A DNA stretch of 64,000 nucleotides, taken from contig JBAZOO010000003.1 of the NCBI GenBank assembly GCA_041648735.1, positions 62,001-126,000 on the forward strand, given 5' to 3'. How positions within the stretch are numbered: the stretch's first letter is position 1; every line of letters begins with the position of its first letter. The position numbers were made by a program, and so were the translations under genes. The notes beneath the pieces were generated by a model. It saw only the letters and a program-made list of their open reading frames with translations. It was not told where the DNA came from and did no database searches. Positions 45,185 through 54,175 of the stretch are shown one piece after another. Source of the DNA: JBAZOO01 sp041648735 (lineage in GTDB: Bacteria > Verrucomicrobiota > Lentisphaeria > Oligosphaerales > CAITYL01).

Positions 45185-45628
45185 TCAGTCCGCCGGGTTT
45201 TCCGGCTGCCGGCCGAAAATGGTGACGATGTCGCGCACCCCACCCTTGCCCCGCTTGCGCACCCTGCCCTTTGGCGCCAGCTTCACCCGCACCTTGGCCT
45301 TCTTCGCCCGCTTCCGTACCCGCCTCTTCGTCTTCTTCGCCTTTTTTTTCGCCTTTTTCTTGGCTTTCTTCGCCTTCTTGGCCGCCGCCGCCAAGGCGGC
45401 CGCCTCCGCCTTCCGCAGTTCGGCCAGCAACTGCTCAAGCTCCTGGATGGCGGCGGCGCGGGCGGCCGCGGTGACGCTGGCGACCAAGGTGGCATAGCGG
45501 CGGCGGCCAAGCGGCAGCGGCAACGCCGCCCGCGCCGCCGCCCGGGCCATTTTTCCGGCCACCGCCCCAAAGTTGGCCCGTTGCCGCCGGAAACGCCGAC
45601 TGGAATTCCCAAAGGAACGTCTGGCCAT
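45185..45628 (-). CDS. Lysine-rich histone H1-like protein
   Basis: This 147-residue protein is strongly basic. Residues ~2-40 are Arg-rich, ~45-80 form a helical Ala-rich segment (AAAIQELEQLLAELRKAEAA), and ~80-130 is a Lys/Ala repeat region (KKAKKAKKKAKKKAKKTK) resembling histone H1 C-terminal tails. It probably binds nucleic acid non-specifically. Start at 45628 with GGGAG eight bases upstream. It is a stand-alone gene, between the ABC operon and the UroD-like gene. Confidence 0.75.
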   Translation of the reverse strand: MARRSFGNSSRRFRRQRANFGAVAGKMARAAARAALPLPLGRRRYATLVASVTAAARAAAIQELEQLLAELRKAEAAALAAAAKKAKKAKKKAKKKAKKTKRRVRKRAKKAKVRVKLAPKGRVRKRGKGGVRDIVTIFGRQPENPAD

Positions 45629-45771
45629 GGGCAAAACTCCCGTTTGCGCAATCCGGATCGGAACGCCATAACCTAGCCCCCCGAACGGGGCCTGCCATTC
45701 CCCCGGAATGGGGGGGGGTGACGTTTCCGGGCCGCCGCGGCGACCGCGGGCTCCAACCGGGAGGCGCCGCC

Positions 45772-46824
45772 TCAGAAGTCGCCGCGCCAGCGGCGGACGG
45801 CTTCGGTCAGGGCGATGAAGTTCTGGGGGGGGATGTACGAGGAAATCTGGTTGCCCGAGCCGATGGCGACGCCGCCGTGGCCTTGGGAATACGCCAGCAC
45901 CTCCCGGACATACTCGCCGATCTCCGCCGGGCTCTTCAGGCAGAGCACGTTCATTTCGATGCCGCCGAAATTGCCGATGCGGTCGCCGTAGCGCTCCAGC
46001 CAGGTGCGGAACGGGCAGATCTGATCCTCGTTGGAATGCTTGGCATCAATCTTGGCGTCGCGGATCAGGTCGTCCATGACCTCGTGGATCTGGCCACAGC
46101 TATGGAGCAGGAACGGCTTGCCGTGGCGGTGGACCAGGTCGGTGATGCGGCGGTATTGCGGAATGATGTGGGCGCGGATGTCGTCCGGCGAAATCAGGGT
46201 CGAGGTGCGGAAGCCGAGGTCGTCGCCGAAGCGGCAGACGGCGAAGATGTCGGCGAACTCCGCGAGCACCCATTCCCAGAAGCCCACCAGCATGTCGCCG
46301 ATCTGCGTCCAGAGCCGGGCATAGACCGCCGGCTCGTCCACCATCAGGTAGGCAAGCTGCTGGTAGGGGACGAAATCCTGGATGGTCTCCATCAGGCCGT
46401 TGCCGACGCCGCCGACCACCTTCATGCCCGGCGGCAGCACGGAGCGCAGCGCGGCGAAGGCATCGCGCGCGGCGGCCTGGTATTCCGCCAGCTTCGCCTT
46501 CCAGGGAAACGCCTCGACGTCGGCCAGCGTCTGCACCAGCGGGCCGGCCTGCCCGACCAGCCCCTTCCCCTTCTGGACCACTTCGCAGGCGCAGACCTCG
46601 AACGGCACCACGTCGTAGCCATGCTCGACCAGGAGGCGGCAGAAGATGCGGAAAAACTCGGCCTTGTCGGCGCGGTTGCCGTTGAACAGCCCCTCCGCAT
46701 CCTTGCCGGTGAGGGCCGCCACGATCGGCAGCGTGACGTTGTGCTCGTAGAGCGGCAGCCGCTTCGGGGTGCGGTTGAGCGCGGCGTCAACGATGTGGCG
46801 GTAGTCGGGCTGGAAAGGTATCAT
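45772..46824 (-). CDS. Uroporphyrinogen decarboxylase-like (MtaA/CmuA type) protein
   Basis: This 350-residue protein belongs to the URO-D superfamily, probably not the heme enzyme itself. It has a TIM-barrel pattern with RLPLYEHNVTLPIVAAL near the start, later GDDLGFRTSTLISPDDIRAH, and a histidine-cysteine FLLHSCGQIHEVMDDL near residue 250. A final FGGIEMNVLC precedes the C-terminal barrel strands. These signatures fit the corrinoid-protein methyltransferase and methylcobamide branch as well as anaerobic sugar-degrading homologues. Divergent transcription from an AraC gene suggests local control. The start at 46824 has GGAGG upstream. Confidence 0.85.
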   Translation of the reverse strand: MIPFQPDYRHIVDAALNRTPKRLPLYEHNVTLPIVAALTGKDAEGLFNGNRADKAEFFRIFCRLLVEHGYDVVPFEVCACEVVQKGKGLVGQAGPLVQTLADVEAFPWKAKLAEYQAAARDAFAALRSVLPPGMKVVGGVGNGLMETIQDFVPYQQLAYLMVDEPAVYARLWTQIGDMLVGFWEWVLAEFADIFAVCRFGDDLGFRTSTLISPDDIRAHIIPQYRRITDLVHRHGKPFLLHSCGQIHEVMDDLIRDAKIDAKHSNEDQICPFRTWLERYGDRIGNFGGIEMNVLCLKSPAEIGEYVREVLAYSQGHGGVAIGSGNQISSYIPPQNFIALTEAVRRWRGDF

Positions 46825-46870
46825 GATCGGCCTCCAGGGAACGTGGGGGTGGACACGCCCTTTCGGCAAT

Positions 46871-46902
46871 TTACCTTATCCCCAGCCGGATTGCCTTATC
46901 CC
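46871..46902. promoter_or_regulatory. Direct-repeat operator candidate between UroD-like and AraC genes
   Basis: Two copies of TT(A/G)CCTTATCCC begin at 46871 and 46891, a 20-base period, in the 90-base divergent promoter region. AraC-family proteins commonly bind pairs of direct repeats spaced about two helical turns. Confidence 0.5.
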
Positions 46903-46914
46903 GCGGAGGCCATT

Positions 46915-47862
46915 ATGAATCATGAACGCTCAGCACACGCCCCCGACTGCCCACGGCTGCCCGGCGAGGTGCCGGCGCTGTTCCCGGCCAAGGCGGACCA
47001 GGCGCGGCTGGGCTGGCTGCGCCCCTATGTGCGCGAGGCCGTCCACACCTTCCGCCCCACCTGGACCATGGGCCCGCGGCGGCTGCTGGATTACCTGATC
47101 CTCCACATCCGCGAGGGGGAAGTCCGGCTGCGCCTCGAGGAGCGGGAGTGGCAGGCCGGCCCCGGCGACCTGCTCTGGATTCCCCCCGGCCAAATCCACA
47201 CCCTGGCCGGCGCCGCCCCCGGCACCCGGATGCTTTACCTCCACGCCGACCTGATCTACGATCCGAAGCGCAGCCACTGGGCCGCCATGTTCCCCCCCGG
47301 CACGCTGGACCTGACGCCGTGGCGCCGGCTGCGGCATCCGCCCCTGCCGGATGCGGAACTGGCCGCCTGGGGTGGCGTCCTGGCACTGCCGCCGGGGCGG
47401 GCGGCAACGGCCGGCCGGCTCCTGGAGCAGGCCGTCGCCGACTTTGGCCTCCACGGCTGCTGCACCCTGCGCGGCAGCGCCTTGCTGCTGGAGTGCATCG
47501 CCGTGCTGGCCGCCCCGGCCACCGCCGTGCCGGGGCCGCGCCAGAGCGTGCGGATGGATCAGGCAATCACGCGGCTGCGCCAGCGGCTGGGCGGCTGCGA
47601 CCTCGCCGCGCTCGCCCGTGAACTCGGCTTCAGCCCCTCCCACTTCCGCCGCCTGTTCCGGCGCAGCTTCGGCCAGGCGCCGCGGCAGTTGCTGGCGGCC
47701 GAGAAGATGAAGCGCGCCTGCCACCTGCTCGCCTACACCGACCAGCCGGTCAAGGCGATTGCGGCCGCCCTGGGGTTCACGGCGGTCCAGAACTTCGCCC
47801 GCGCCTTCCGGGCCCACACCGGGGCCAGCCCCGCCGCCTTCCGCCGTGCCCCGGGGCGGTGA
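46915..47862 (+). CDS. AraC family transcriptional regulator
   Basis: This 315-residue protein has an N-terminal cupin-like ligand-binding domain (residues ~40-160; LDYLILHIREGEVRLRLEER, PGDLLWIPPGQIHTL). The C-terminal double helix-turn-helix begins MDQAITRLRQRLGGCDLAAL (~216) and includes AREL-GFSPSHFRRLFRRS and AAALGFTAVQNFARAFRAHT with the AraC signature. It is divergent from the UroD-like gene, which it probably controls. A 55-base piece of its 3' end is repeated at 49193. Ligand unknown, probably a sugar or sugar acid. GGAGG lies before the ATG at 46915. Confidence 0.93.
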   Translation: MNHERSAHAPDCPRLPGEVPALFPAKADQARLGWLRPYVREAVHTFRPTWTMGPRRLLDYLILHIREGEVRLRLEEREWQAGPGDLLWIPPGQIHTLAGAAPGTRMLYLHADLIYDPKRSHWAAMFPPGTLDLTPWRRLRHPPLPDAELAAWGGVLALPPGRAATAGRLLEQAVADFGLHGCCTLRGSALLLECIAVLAAPATAVPGPRQSVRMDQAITRLRQRLGGCDLAALARELGFSPSHFRRLFRRSFGQAPRQLLAAEKMKRACHLLAYTDQPVKAIAAALGFTAVQNFARAFRAHTGASPAAFRRAPGR

Positions 47863-47873
47863 CCGTGGCTCGG
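47819..47873. repeat. 55-bp duplicated AraC tail, copy 1
   Basis: The last coding bases and stop of the AraC gene, repeated at 49193-49247 with two mismatches. Confidence 0.85.
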
Positions 47874-48018
47874 CGCGAATCCTTCTCCCATTCTGGACGG
47901 GATAGGGACGGAATGGCTGGACTGGCCGCGGGATACGTGACGGTTTTTGTCTATATTCGTAACCGCTTGATTCCGAGAATGGATAGCGTTCCCGTCCCCG
48001 GTTTTTTGGAGCGGGAAC

Positions 48019-49056
48019 CTACCTGCCGTGATGACGATGATGCAGGTCCGGCCAGTGCGGATGTGAATGGACGACAGGCGCATGTCCGTGGAGATGGGAG
48101 TGCGCCGCGCCGGACGCCAGCCACTCATGGGAATGCTCGTGGTGCTCGTCGCCGTGGCGATGCTCGTGCTCGTGCATCATGACCTCGTGCTTATGGGCAT
48201 GCCCGTGCCGGTCGAGAAACATCAGGGCAAGCGAGCCGGCCATGATGACGATGGCGAAGGCCTGAAGCGTGCTCAGCCCTTCGCCCAGCCACAGGAGCGA
48301 GGCCAGCACCCCGAAGAACGGGGCCAGGGAGAAGAGCATCTGCGCGCGAGTCGCACCCAGTCCGTGGGCGGCCCGGATGTACAGGACGATGCTGGCGCCG
48401 TAGGACACCCCGCCCAGCAGCAGCGCCCACAACCAGTCGGCGCCAATGCGCCAGTCGAACAGCGCCAGGCCGATGGCCAGGTTCGTCGTTCCGGCGATGA
48501 GCCCCTTCCAAAAGGTGCTCTCCTCGGGACTGATGCCGTCAATGACGGCGGTGAAGTTGTTATCCAACCCCCACGCGAGGCCCGCCCCGGCCACGCAAGC
48601 CAGGCCGATCCAACCCGCCCAGCCCTGCCCAAAGCTCAACAGCACCCCGGCGGCCAGCACGCCCACGTTGCCCAGCCAGACCCACTTGCCCAAGTGCTCG
48701 CGAAACAGGAGGAATGCCAGCACGGCCGTGGCCACCGCCTCCAGGTTCAGCCACATCGCCACTGACGCCGCCAAGGCATGCTTCAATCCGACCAGCAGCA
48801 GCACCGGCCCGACAATGCCGCCGAAGAAAATCGCCCCGAGCAGGTTGCGGCGATTGCGTCCGTCACGCGGAACGGGCACATGGCCGGACAGGCTGCGGCG
48901 TAGTACCAGCGGCAGCAGGCAGACGGCGGCGCCGAGGTAGAGCAGTCCGGCAAGCTGGTTGGCCTGGAGGCCGGCCAACAGCGTCTTGCTGAACGGCGTG
49001 GCGATGCCGAACAGCGCGGCTGACGCCAATGCCTGGATAAATGCCCGGTACTTCAT
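48019..49056 (-). CDS. EamA/DMT family transporter with histidine-rich tail
   Basis: This 345-residue membrane protein has ten hydrophobic segments in two EamA halves (residues ~5-135 and ~145-280; ALFGIATPFSKTLLAG, SVAMWLNLEAVATAVLAFLL, GLDNNFTAVIDGISPEE). The last ~65 residues are extremely rich in histidine (HGHAHKHEVMMHEHEHRHGD), as in metal-binding tails. Metal efflux or metal-linked transport is a fair inference, but DMT substrates are diverse. The ATG is placed at 49056; nothing else is encoded between it and the neighbouring genes. It is bracketed by a duplicated 55-bp piece of the AraC gene, suggesting it was inserted. Confidence 0.88.
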   Translation of the reverse strand: MKYRAFIQALASAALFGIATPFSKTLLAGLQANQLAGLLYLGAAVCLLPLVLRRSLSGHVPVPRDGRNRRNLLGAIFFGGIVGPVLLLVGLKHALAASVAMWLNLEAVATAVLAFLLFREHLGKWVWLGNVGVLAAGVLLSFGQGWAGWIGLACVAGAGLAWGLDNNFTAVIDGISPEESTFWKGLIAGTTNLAIGLALFDWRIGADWLWALLLGGVSYGASIVLYIRAAHGLGATRAQMLFSLAPFFGVLASLLWLGEGLSTLQAFAIVIMAGSLALMFLDRHGHAHKHEVMMHEHEHRHGDEHHEHSHEWLASGAAHSHLHGHAPVVHSHPHWPDLHHRHHGR

Positions 49057-49192
49057 CGGAATCCCTGTTCGCCGAGACAGACCGGAACATTGTAACTGCC
49101 AGAATCCCGACGGCAAGCTCTTGTTTCGAACGCCGGGCCGCCCGCCAACTGCCGCTGTATCGTTTTATGGATTTGTCCAGTTTTGGAGGATT

Positions 49193-49247
49193 CCGGGGCC
49201 AGCCCCGCCGCCTTCCGCCGCGGCCCGGGGCGGTGACCGTGGCTCGG
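49193..49247. repeat. 55-bp duplicated AraC tail, copy 2
   Basis: This carries the same AraC codons and stop as 47819-47873 with two mismatches, now without the rest of the gene. It lies just downstream of nothing coding on the plus strand and upstream of the DUF4143 remnant. Confidence 0.85.
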
Positions 49248-49267
49248 TGCCGGGCTGATGCCTGCCG

Positions 49268-49522
49268 TCACGGGATCAGGGCGTTCCAAGGCATGGCGTA
49301 GTCGTTTTCGGTCAGCGGTGCCATCTCCGTGACGGGCGCCAACACCAGTCCGGGGGCAATTTGGGATCGGGGATAACTTTTCCGGAAGGCGGACAGGCCG
49401 GAGGTGTCCCGGCGGGCAACGGCGCTGGCGAGCTTGACTTCCAGGGGGAAAAGGCGGTTGTCGCGCTCCAGGATCAGATCCACTTCAGCGCCGCCGGCGG
49501 GCCGTTCAAAATAGCGTTCCAT
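49268..49522 (-). pseudogene. DUF4143 C-terminal domain remnant
   Basis: About 84 codons encode the nuclease-like end of an AAA/DUF4143 ATPase (ERPAGGAEVDLILERDNRLF then PLEVKLASAV) and stop at 49268. The ATPase part is missing. The remaining upstream reading is open but unlike any protein. A full-length relative is at 8508-9641. Confidence 0.75.
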
Positions 49523-49696
49523 GAATCGCCCCACGCCTTGAATTGCTGGCAAAATGCACGCGCAATCATCAAATTGCAAGGTTTTTTGGGGGCAGGGAAC
49601 AACGGCTGGAGGGCGGCCGCGCCGCGCCGCCGGGAAGCGTGGCACAGACATTCCGGCCTGTGCGCTGGAGTTTGGCGGAAGTTCTTGACTGATGAT

Positions 49697-49758
49697 CGTC
49701 CTCGTCCTCGTCCTCGTCCTCGAATCGGAAGGGATCTCATCCAAAATCGAGGACGAGG
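49697..49758. repeat. CGTCCT hexamer repeat with inverted arm
   Basis: Four tandem CGTCCT units (49697-49720) are followed by TCGAGGACGAGG (49747-49758), which can pair with them. The rest of the 294-base gap (49523-49816) holds nothing else I recognise. Confidence 0.75.
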
Positions 49759-49816
49759 GCGGGGGGGAGACAGGCGGGCCGGCCGCCGCCAACGGCGGCG
49801 CGCAGGCCCAGCCCAG

Positions 49817-52360
49817 CTACTTCGGCGCCACGCCGGTGTAGCTGTCAACGAGGCTGAAGGCCCGCACCCGCTGCCGCAGCGCCGCGGTCGGCAAGGCGCA
49901 CTCCAGGATGCAGACCTGCCTGGTTTCGCCCGGCTCCAGGTCGAAGAAGTTGTCGGAAAAGGCCTGGCCGGCCGCGCCAGGAATGTCCAGGCAAACCGCC
50001 AGGAGCAGCGCCTCGGCTTCCACGGTGAGCAGGTGCCCGCCCGCGGCGTCCTTGGCCTTCGCCAGGGCGAGCTTCGGGGCGCGGCGTTCCAGGTCCAGCC
50101 GTTTCGGCGGTGCCAGCGGCAGCAGCTTTTCGGAGATGATCCCCTCCTTGTCCGCCATTGTGGCCTTCACGTAGAGGTTGTCGAGGCCGTGCTGCTGGAC
50201 GAGCGTCGCCAGCGGGATTTCCTGATGGCACTGGGAGCTGCCCGGGGGCAGCGTGAGCTTCTTGCCGCCCTTGAGCAGCACCTGCCCGTCGAGCCGGCAG
50301 ACCCGCCATTCCAGCCGGCCGCTGACGGCGGCGGGGCGGTCGTTGCAGAGCCAGAGTTCCGCCCTGGTCACCGGCCGCGAATAGCTGTTGCCGGTGCGGA
50401 TGGCCTCCTCGCCGTCGAGCCGGATGCTCGCCAGCACCGGCGCATAGAAGCGGCGGGCGGCGTAGTGCAGCGCCTTCCAGCGGCCGCCGAACTCCAGGCT
50501 GCTCCAGGAGGCGACCGGCCAGCAGTCGTTCAACTGCCAGTACATCGTCCCCATGCAGTGGGGCATCAGCCGGCGGAAATGGCTGACGGCCACCTCCATG
50601 CAGTGGGCCTGGTTGAGCTGGGAGAGGTAGGCCAGCGCCGCGTAGTCCTTGGGGAAGCGGTAGAGGCGGGAGACATAGTCGGCGATGATCTGGTTGCCGC
50701 CGCCGTTCTTCTGGTGGTTGTCGAAGATCGGCGAATAGACGTTGAGTTCCGCCGGGGGGCAGAAGGTGAGCGCCACCTCCTGGGAGGGGTAGGACTGCAT
50801 GCCGAACTCGCTCAGGAAGCGGTGGGCCTGGGTTTCATAGTGGGAGACCGGTTTCCGGCTGTGCCAGACCTGCCAGTCATGGGCGTCCTCGCTGGGCAGC
50901 TTGGTCGCGGGGCAGCCGGCGATTGCCATGCAGGGGGAGCCGTGGATGTAGGGGGCGCGGGCGTCCCAGCGGCGCAGGGCCGCGGGCAGGGTCTTGATGA
51001 ACAGCCGTTCGTAGTCACGGGCGAGCTGGCGGCTCTTCTCGATGAAGCCGCCGTTGATCTGGATCAGCTCGTTGTTGCCGCACCAGAGGGCAATGCTCGG
51101 ATGGGTGTGCAACCGCCGGACCTGGTCGTCGGCCTCCTTCTCGACGGACTTCACGAACGCCGGATCCGCCGGGTAGAGCGTGCAGGCGAACATGAAGTCC
51201 TGCCAGACCATGAGGCCAAGTTCGTCGCAGAGGTCGTAGAAGGAATCGTCCTCGTAGATGCCGCCGCCCCAGGCGCGGAGCATGTTCATGTTGGCGGCGG
51301 CGGCGGAGCGGAGCAGCGGTTCGTAGTCCGGCCGCGCGAGCCCGGCGACGAAGCTGTGGGCCGGAATCCAGTTGGCGCCCTTGCCGAAGACCGACCGGCC
51401 GTTGACGAGGAAGCGGAAATGGTTCCCGCCCGCCGGATCCGGCGACTGGTCCAGCAGGATCTCGCGCAGGCCGAGCCGCCGCGTCCAGCGGTCGAGGATC
51501 CGCCCCTCATGCACCAGCTCCAGTTCCAGGTCGTAGAGCGGCTGGCCGCCCTGCCCGTTCGGCCACCACAGCCGCGGGTTGGCGACGGCCAGCTCCCCCC
51601 CCTGCATCTCGGCGACGGTGGCGCCCTGCCACAGCAGCCGCCCGCGCACGGTGCCGGCCCTGGGCTTCGCGCAAGCCGCCGCGACTTCGACGACCACCGT
51701 GCCGGACAAATGCCGCTGGGTGACGTTGACCGAGCGGAAACGGTTGCCCGACCACGCCTCCAGCCGCACCGGCTTCCACACCCCCGCCGTGACCAGCCGC
51801 GGCCCCCAGTCCCAGCCGAACTGGCACGGCTGCTTGCGGATGCGGACGCTGTTGCCGACGGGGTCGTTGACCTGGTTCGGCGGGGTGAATTCCGTCCGGT
51901 AGGCGCGGATGTATTTTTCCGCGCTGGCGAAGCGGACCAGCAGTTCGTTGACGCCGGCGCTGAGCAGCGGCTTCACCTCCAGGCGATGTTCGTGGAACAT
52001 GTTCTCCGAGCGGAGGATCACCTTGCCGTTCAGGCTCACCTCCGCCACGGTGTCCAGCCCGTCGAAGCACAGTTCCATGTGCTCCTGCTCCAACCAGCCC
52101 CGCGGCACGCGGAAGCGGCAGCGGTAGGTCCAATCCTCTTCGCCGATCCATTGCAGCAGCTCCTCGTTGCGCCCGTAGAAGGGGTCGGGAATCAAGTCGT
52201 GCCGCCGCAAGTCCTTGTGGACGCAGCCGGGGACCGCCGCGGCAAGCCACTGCCCCCGATGCTGGAATTCCCAGCCCTCGCCCAAGACCAGGCTCTGGAG
52301 TGCCTCAGGAGACGGCAGGGGAACGGGACGGCGGGTTTTCATGGCTGGCGTCTTTTCCAT
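49817..52360 (-). CDS. GH2 beta-mannosidase
   Basis: This ~847-residue glycosidase hydrolyses terminal beta-mannose. It has the GH2 order: an N-terminal sugar-binding sandwich (residues ~20-190; LCFDGLDTVAEVSLNGKVIL), an Ig-like domain (RLWWPNGQGGQPLYDLELEL), a TIM barrel, and a C-terminal sandwich. The acid/base glutamate is in IALWCGNNELIQING near residue 433. The nucleophile is in FLSEFGMQSYP near 528. DWGPRLVTAGVWKPVRLEAW is typical of mannosidases. No signal peptide, so the enzyme is probably cytoplasmic, degrading mannose oligosaccharides imported from outside. The start could instead be 52342. The SGNH gene ends 31 bases upstream. Confidence 0.92.
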   Translation of the reverse strand: MEKTPAMKTRRPVPLPSPEALQSLVLGEGWEFQHRGQWLAAAVPGCVHKDLRRHDLIPDPFYGRNEELLQWIGEEDWTYRCRFRVPRGWLEQEHMELCFDGLDTVAEVSLNGKVILRSENMFHEHRLEVKPLLSAGVNELLVRFASAEKYIRAYRTEFTPPNQVNDPVGNSVRIRKQPCQFGWDWGPRLVTAGVWKPVRLEAWSGNRFRSVNVTQRHLSGTVVVEVAAACAKPRAGTVRGRLLWQGATVAEMQGGELAVANPRLWWPNGQGGQPLYDLELELVHEGRILDRWTRRLGLREILLDQSPDPAGGNHFRFLVNGRSVFGKGANWIPAHSFVAGLARPDYEPLLRSAAAANMNMLRAWGGGIYEDDSFYDLCDELGLMVWQDFMFACTLYPADPAFVKSVEKEADDQVRRLHTHPSIALWCGNNELIQINGGFIEKSRQLARDYERLFIKTLPAALRRWDARAPYIHGSPCMAIAGCPATKLPSEDAHDWQVWHSRKPVSHYETQAHRFLSEFGMQSYPSQEVALTFCPPAELNVYSPIFDNHQKNGGGNQIIADYVSRLYRFPKDYAALAYLSQLNQAHCMEVAVSHFRRLMPHCMGTMYWQLNDCWPVASWSSLEFGGRWKALHYAARRFYAPVLASIRLDGEEAIRTGNSYSRPVTRAELWLCNDRPAAVSGRLEWRVCRLDGQVLLKGGKKLTLPPGSSQCHQEIPLATLVQQHGLDNLYVKATMADKEGIISEKLLPLAPPKRLDLERRAPKLALAKAKDAAGGHLLTVEAEALLLAVCLDIPGAAGQAFSDNFFDLEPGETRQVCILECALPTAALRQRVRAFSLVDSYTGVAPK

Positions 52361-52391
52361 GGTGGGCGGGCCTTGGGTTTTCTGGCTGGCG

Positions 52392-54035
52392 TCATTTTGC
52401 GGACTTCGCATGGACCTCCACCTCGGTGGTGAAGGCGAAGGCCGGGGAAAAGTTCACATCTTCCTTGTGATTTTCGACGTACGTCACCCGGACATAGCGG
52501 GCGTCAACCGGGGGGAAGCTGAAGACATGGCGTTCCTGCTTGCGGAGGGCGAAATCATGGGCGCCCACTTCGGTGAACGCCTGGCTGTCGGCGCTCACTG
52601 ACACCTTCACGCTCTTGGTCGAGCCAAACGCTGGCACGCCCAGGACGACCATGCTGACCGGCGCCGGCCGCTCCAGGTCAATGGTCACATGCTTCGGGAA
52701 GGCCGCGGCGTTGCCGGTGGCGAAGCAGCCCGAACTGGTTGTCTCCCAGGAGCCGTCGGTCAGGCCGCCGCTCCCCCAGTTGTAGTTGTTGGGATCGCTG
52801 CATTCATATTTCTTGTGAAGCGCCAGGTTCGGGCCTTCAGGGGCGGGGACAATGGCAATGGCCACTTCCGGCCGCCGGCCGGCGGTCGCCCAGATGGCCT
52901 CCTGGAAGCCGGTGTCGGCGGCCATGAGCCCCTGGCAGATCGAATCCCGGTAGGCCGGGTCATCCATCAAGGGGAGGCGGACGGTGCGCCAGGCCGTGTA
53001 GTAGTTGCCCTGCCGGGCGCTGATCAGGTCATGCAGCAGCTTGGCGGCGGGGCTGGCGGCCGGCAAGGGCGTGCCGCTGGCCAAGGCCTGAGCCGAAACG
53101 CCCTTCAGGATCGCCTTGCCGTCCACCAGCACATCGTAGAACCCCTCGGGCAGCCCCTTGACCACCAGCTTGGGCAGGGCAAACTCCAGCAGGCCGCAGT
53201 CGCTGGCCACCCCCTGCGAACTGGGATCGATCCAGAAGGGGAATGCCGGGAGCTTGCCCTTGAGGACGGCCTGGTTGCCGGCCTGGCTGACCAACTGCAC
53301 CCCGCCTTCGGCGGTGCCAGCCTTCAGGTCGGCGGCGCCGAGCGGCGGCACCGGTTCGGCAAAGGCCGTCAGCATCTGCCGGGCCATCACCAGGTGCCCC
53401 TTCGCATCCGGGTGGACGGCATCGGGGATCATGCTGAACCCCGGCTGCCTCGCCTTCTGTTCCGTCTGGAAGGCCAGCATGGGATGATGCACGTCCACAA
53501 AGTCGCACTGGTATTTTTCGGCCAGCCCCTTCCCGGCATTGCCCAGCGCTTCAAGGGTCTGGTTGTAGTCGCACGCCCCAAGCGCCTTCTTCCGGTCATA
53601 GTCGACGCAGCCGGGAGTGAAGACGATGACCCTGACATCCTTCGCCTGCAGCGCCTGGATGATCTTTTCCAGGTTGTCGCGGTAGGTCGTGAGCGTGCGG
53701 TCATTGAGGGCGGCGTAGTTGCCGTCGTTCATCCCGAAGAAGAGCGTCACCACGGTGGGTTTGAGGGAGAGCACGTCCCGTTCGAGGCGGGCCAGGGCGC
53801 CCGGGGCGCGGTCGCCGCTCCAGCCGGCATTGAAGAAGGTGGCCTTGAGTTCCGGATAGCGGCACTGGATGTACTGCTGGATGTAGAGGGTGTAGAGCCG
53901 CTGCTCGGTGATGCTGTCGCCGTAGAACACCACGCGGTCGCCGGGCTTCAGGGGCGTGGCCGCCTGGAGGGACGGCAATGCCTGAAGCAGGAAGAGGAGC
54001 GCGGCAAACCCAGCCAATCGTTGAATCCTGGACAT
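52392..54035 (-). CDS. Secreted SGNH (GDSL) hydrolase with discoidin-like module
   Basis: This 547-residue esterase-like protein has a signal peptide (AALLFLLQALPSLQAATPLK). The four SGNH blocks are visible: block I VVFYGDSITEQ near residue 35; an Asn/Gly pair in FNAGWSGDRAPG near 68 and FFGMNDGNYA near 96; block V DAVHPDAKGH near 206. The C-terminal ~140 residues (~405-547) look like an F5/8 type C or CBM32-like module, with NYNWGSGGLTDGSWETT and HVTIDLERPAPVSMVVLGVP. It may remove acetyl groups from plant polysaccharides, complementing the adjacent mannosidase. It precedes that gene in the same direction, so they may be cotranscribed. Confidence 0.9.
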   Translation of the reverse strand: MSRIQRLAGFAALLFLLQALPSLQAATPLKPGDRVVFYGDSITEQRLYTLYIQQYIQCRYPELKATFFNAGWSGDRAPGALARLERDVLSLKPTVVTLFFGMNDGNYAALNDRTLTTYRDNLEKIIQALQAKDVRVIVFTPGCVDYDRKKALGACDYNQTLEALGNAGKGLAEKYQCDFVDVHHPMLAFQTEQKARQPGFSMIPDAVHPDAKGHLVMARQMLTAFAEPVPPLGAADLKAGTAEGGVQLVSQAGNQAVLKGKLPAFPFWIDPSSQGVASDCGLLEFALPKLVVKGLPEGFYDVLVDGKAILKGVSAQALASGTPLPAASPAAKLLHDLISARQGNYYTAWRTVRLPLMDDPAYRDSICQGLMAADTGFQEAIWATAGRRPEVAIAIVPAPEGPNLALHKKYECSDPNNYNWGSGGLTDGSWETTSSGCFATGNAAAFPKHVTIDLERPAPVSMVVLGVPAFGSTKSVKVSVSADSQAFTEVGAHDFALRKQERHVFSFPPVDARYVRVTYVENHKEDVNFSPAFAFTTEVEVHAKSAK

Positions 54036-54175
54036 TTCACTTTCCCTTTCGTTCAACCTGCTGTTCCCGGTTTTCCAGTTAGTTGGACAATCCGCACAGC
54101 CGGCGCCAGGCAAGAGTGCCTGGGGGAGCAGGCGGCACGCCGCTCCCCCCCATGGGATTTTGCAATCTACACCGC

